From Pseudomonas fluorescens (GTDB lineage Bacteria; Pseudomonadota; Gammaproteobacteria; Pseudomonadales; Pseudomonadaceae): DNA of 64,000 bases. Under the pieces are notes generated by a model. The model made no database searches and was not told where the DNA came from. It worked only from the letters and a program-made list of their open reading frames with translations. The translations under genes were made by a program, and so were the position numbers. This document shows positions 61,590 through 64,000 of the stretch, in pieces. Location of the stretch: the NCBI RefSeq assembly GCF_902497745.1, contig NZ_CABVHJ010000010.1, positions 73,004-137,003 of the forward strand, read 5' to 3'. The stretch's first letter is position 1; each line of letters opens with the position of its first letter.

Positions 61590-62561
61590 ATGATGACAAC
61601 CCAAAACGAAACCCTGCCCAAAGAGCGCAAACCTCTGGACATGCGCCGCTTCCTTGACGACTGGGTCATGCTGCTGGCGGCTGTGGGCATTTTCGTAGCC
61701 TGTACGCTGCTGATCGATAACTTCCTGTCACCGCTGAACATGCGTGGTCTGGGCCTGGCGATTTCCACCACCGGGATTGCCGCGTGCACGATGTTGTATT
61801 GCCTGGCGTCGGGGCATTTCGACCTGTCGGTGGGCTCGGTGATTGCCTGCGCCGGGGTGGTCGCGGCGGTGGTGATGCGTGACACCAACAGTGTGTTTCT
61901 CGGTGTCAGTGCAGCGTTGGTGATGGGCCTGATTGTCGGGCTGATCAACGGGATTGTGATTGCCAAGCTGCGGGTCAATGCCTTGATCACGACGTTGGCG
62001 ACCATGCAGATCGTTCGCGGTCTGGCGTACATTTTTGCCAATGGCAAAGCGGTGGGCGTGTCGCAGGAATCGTTCTTTGTCTTCGGCAACGGCCAGTTGT
62101 TCGGCGTGCCGGTGCCTATTCTGATCACCATCGTCTGCTTTCTGTTTTTTGGCTGGCTGCTGAATTACACCACCTACGGGCGCAACACCATGGCCATCGG
62201 TGGCAACCAGGAAGCAGCGTTGCTGGCGGGTGTGAACGTTGATCGGACCAAGATCATTATCTTTGCCGTGCATGGGGTGATTGGTGCGCTGGCCGGGGTG
62301 ATTCTGGCGTCGCGGATGACCTCGGGGCAGCCGATGATTGGTCAGGGGTTTGAGCTGACGGTGATCTCTGCCTGCGTGTTGGGCGGGGTATCGTTGAGCG
62401 GCGGGATCGGCATGATCCGGCATGTGATTGCCGGGGTGTTGATTTTGGCGATCATTGAGAATGCGATGAATCTGAAGAATATCGACACGTTTTATCAGTA
62501 TGTGATTCGTGGTTCGATTCTGCTGCTGGCCGTCGTGATTGACCGTCTGAAGCAACGCTAA
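61590..62561 (+). CDS. araH: Arabinose-type ABC importer, permease
   Basis: The 323-residue integral membrane protein has the BPD_transp_2 fold with about ten segments and DLSVGSVIACAGV and GGNQEAALLAGVN signatures. GAGAGGTGA stands before three in-frame starts (61584 GTG, 61590 and 61593 ATG); 61590 is chosen. It is the last gene of the operon and is followed by a palindromic element. Confidence 0.93.
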   Translation: MMTTQNETLPKERKPLDMRRFLDDWVMLLAAVGIFVACTLLIDNFLSPLNMRGLGLAISTTGIAACTMLYCLASGHFDLSVGSVIACAGVVAAVVMRDTNSVFLGVSAALVMGLIVGLINGIVIAKLRVNALITTLATMQIVRGLAYIFANGKAVGVSQESFFVFGNGQLFGVPVPILITIVCFLFFGWLLNYTTYGRNTMAIGGNQEAALLAGVNVDRTKIIIFAVHGVIGALAGVILASRMTSGQPMIGQGFELTVISACVLGGVSLSGGIGMIRHVIAGVLILAIIENAMNLKNIDTFYQYVIRGSILLLAVVIDRLKQR

Positions 62562-62571
62562 GATCAAGAGC

Positions 62572-62801
62572 CCCTCATCGGAACGCCGCCCGCCCAGCCC
62601 TCTCCCAGAGGGAGAGGGGGCCGACCGAGGTGTCTTGTGTAATCCGTCCACCTGAAAGTTCTCGTCGACTATGGATTCGGAAAGCATTTTCGGGTGGATT
62701 GTGGATTCGGCGAAGCACTTTCAGGTCGGCGTACCTCTTGAGCATCCCCCATTCAGTCCCCTCTCCCTCCGGGAGAGGGCTAGGGTGAGGGGCTTTTGAT
62801 T
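62572..62801. repeat. CCCTCTCCC-type palindromic element, copy 3
   Basis: It begins CCCCTCATCGGAACGCCGCC and ends GGCTAGGGTGAGGGGCTTTT, both nearly the same as in 184-354. The middle is different and longer and contains direct copies of GGATTCGG (near 62675 and 62706). Confidence 0.8.
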
Positions 62802-62871
62802 CTCCCGCCTTTCGTCTCTATCCCCAAATATTCCTTGCTCGCCCGCACCCGTTTCGGGTATCAATTTGTAC

Positions 62872-63585
62872 ATGATTAGACAGGTACGATTTGACAAGAA
62901 ACAACGGGTGGTCGACGAACTCGTCCGGCGCATCGAAAGCGGCCTCATGGAGGACGGCTTTCTGTTGCCCGGCGAGCATCAGTTGGCTGAAGAATTCAAA
63001 GTCAGCCGAGGCACGCTGCGCGAAGCGCTGGCCGAACTGAAACGGCGCAAATACATCGCCACGCAAAGCGGCGTCGGTTCCATTGTCACCTTCGACGGTG
63101 TGGCACTCGACCAGCGCAGCGGCTGGGCGCAGGCACTGGCCGACAGCGGCGCACTGATCAACACCGAAGTGCTGCGTCTGGAAGCCGTGACCCGTCCCGA
63201 GCTGCTCTCGCGTTTCGGCACTGACCAATTCATCACCCTCGACCGTCGCCGCCGCTCCAGCGAAGGCACGCTGGTCTCCCTCGAACGCTCTTTGATGCCG
63301 GCCACCGGCGGCCTGGAAAGCCTGCCGCGCGTTGGTCTGATCGACAATTCCCTGACCATTACTTTGGCCGCCTACGGTTACATCGGCGAACGCGGCGATC
63401 AATGGATCGGCGCCGAACCGTTGAATGCCGAAGACGCCGCACTGCTTGGCCGCCCTGAGGGCACGGTGTTCCTCAAAGCCCTGCGTACCACCTACGACCG
63501 CCAGAACCGTTTCATGGAGCTGGTCGAAAGCCTGCTCGACCCGGTGCATTTCCGTCTGCACCTGCAATTTGGAGAATCGAAATGA
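62872..63585 (+). CDS. GntR-family regulator with UTRA domain
   Basis: The 237-residue protein has an N-terminal GntR winged helix (LPGEHQLAEEFKVSRGTLREAL) and a C-terminal UTRA ligand domain (the HutC/YvoA group). ATG 62872 is preferred over a TTG two codons upstream. A possible promoter TTGCTC (62835-62840), 18 nt, TATCAA (62859-62864) ends 7 nt before the ATG, so the message may be nearly leaderless. It overlaps the next gene by ATGA, which implies joint control. Confidence 0.92.
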   Translation: MIRQVRFDKKQRVVDELVRRIESGLMEDGFLLPGEHQLAEEFKVSRGTLREALAELKRRKYIATQSGVGSIVTFDGVALDQRSGWAQALADSGALINTEVLRLEAVTRPELLSRFGTDQFITLDRRRRSSEGTLVSLERSLMPATGGLESLPRVGLIDNSLTITLAAYGYIGERGDQWIGAEPLNAEDAALLGRPEGTVFLKALRTTYDRQNRFMELVESLLDPVHFRLHLQFGESK

Positions 63586-64000
63586 CCGCGCTCAACCGTG
63601 CCCTCGGCGCTTTCTATGGCCTGGCCCTCGGTGACGCGCTGGGCATGCCGACGCAATCGCTGAACCGTGAAACCATCAAGACCCGCTTCGGCCAGATCAC
63701 CGATCTGCAGGACGCCGGCCCCTTGCAGCCGATCGCCGCGAACATGCCCAAAGGCTCGATCACTGATGACACTGAACAGGCGATTCTGGTCGGCGAGTTG
63801 CTGGTCGAAGGCAAGGGCCGTATCGAGCCAGCAATCCTCGCGCAACGTTTGATCGAGTGGGAAGCCGAGATGCAGGCCAAGGGCTCGCAGGACTTGCTCG
63901 GGCCGTCGACCAAACGCGCTATCGAGATGATCCTCGCCGGCCATTCGCCGGAAGAAGCCGGGCGCTACGGCACCACCAACGGTGCGGCGATGCGCATTAC
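63582..64000 (+). CDS. ADP-ribosylglycohydrolase-family protein, partial
   Basis: The first 139 codons are present; the gene runs off the window. ALGAFYGLALGDALGMPTQ and SITDDTEQ (T61, D62, D63) are the metal-binding motifs of the DraG/ARH family, and GTTNGAAMRI follows. Such enzymes remove ADP-ribose or act on related ribosides. Coupling to a UTRA regulator in a sugar region suggests nucleoside or riboside breakdown and not protein de-ADP-ribosylation, but this is inference. Confidence 0.9.
   Translation, partial: MTALNRALGAFYGLALGDALGMPTQSLNRETIKTRFGQITDLQDAGPLQPIAANMPKGSITDDTEQAILVGELLVEGKGRIEPAILAQRLIEWEAEMQAKGSQDLLGPSTKRAIEMILAGHSPEEAGRYGTTNGAAMRI

Overview
This window is chromosomal DNA from a Pseudomonas of the fluorescens type. 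The evidence is gene content and order that follow two blocks known from P. aeruginosa: the PA2811-PA2817-like block at about 16.0-22.4 kb and the comEC to moaA block (PA2984-PA2956-like) at about 22.5-54.5 kb. GC-rich coding DNA, many REP-type palindromes and an rgsA-like small RNA beside tatD agree with this. No phage, IS element, CRISPR array or replication origin was seen.

Layout. 0-11.6 kb is mixed accessory and core: a six-EF-hand protein, an OmpR/EnvZ-type two-component pair, pyrF, a medium-chain reductase, an SDR, a MocR-type regulator, a chemoreceptor and a membrane-anchored unknown. 11.9-12.6 kb holds three tandem tRNA-Glu/tRNA-Gly pairs behind one near-consensus promoter. 12.7-15.9 kb is the most unusual gene group: an AlaX-type tRNA editing hydrolase, a 2OG-Fe(II) oxygenase and a LysE-type exporter in one apparent transcription unit, divergent from a LysR regulator. 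16.0-22.4 kb carries a PA2817-like gene, FadE, a transglutaminase-like protein, a GST and an ABC-2 exporter.

22.5-30.0 kb is a cell-envelope run (DUF2062, ComEC, ExbB/ExbD, LpxK, Trm112-like, KdsB, LMW-PTP, MurB), tightly overlapped. A four-gene molybdenum hydroxylase operon (30.3-34.6 kb) sits between murB and rne. Then come rne, rluC, a HAD phosphatase, sppA, maf, yceD-rpmF-plsX-fabD-fabG-acpP-fabF-pabC-mltG-tmk-holB-pilZ-tatD, rgsA on the opposite strand, a TetR regulator and moaA. This is a lipid, envelope and replication supercluster built of overlapping genes.

54.7-64 kb is accessory again: a DUF4823 lipoprotein and a DUF1285 protein, then an aldose module with a FadR-type regulator, an SMP-30 lactonase, an SDR dehydrogenase and an AraFGH-like ABC importer. 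A shared 10-bp palindrome (ATCATAYGAT) lies in front of the regulator and in front of the transporter, and a structured leader with a small upstream ORF precedes the dehydrogenase. The window ends in a UTRA-type GntR regulator overlapping an ADP-ribosylglycohydrolase gene that runs off the edge.

Non-coding DNA is dominated by at least four repeat families. Two show paired (compensatory) base changes between copies that keep hairpins intact. Start sites were chosen from ribosome-binding sites and family length and often differ from the longest possible reading frame. Family names come from recognising the protein sequences; no database search was run.
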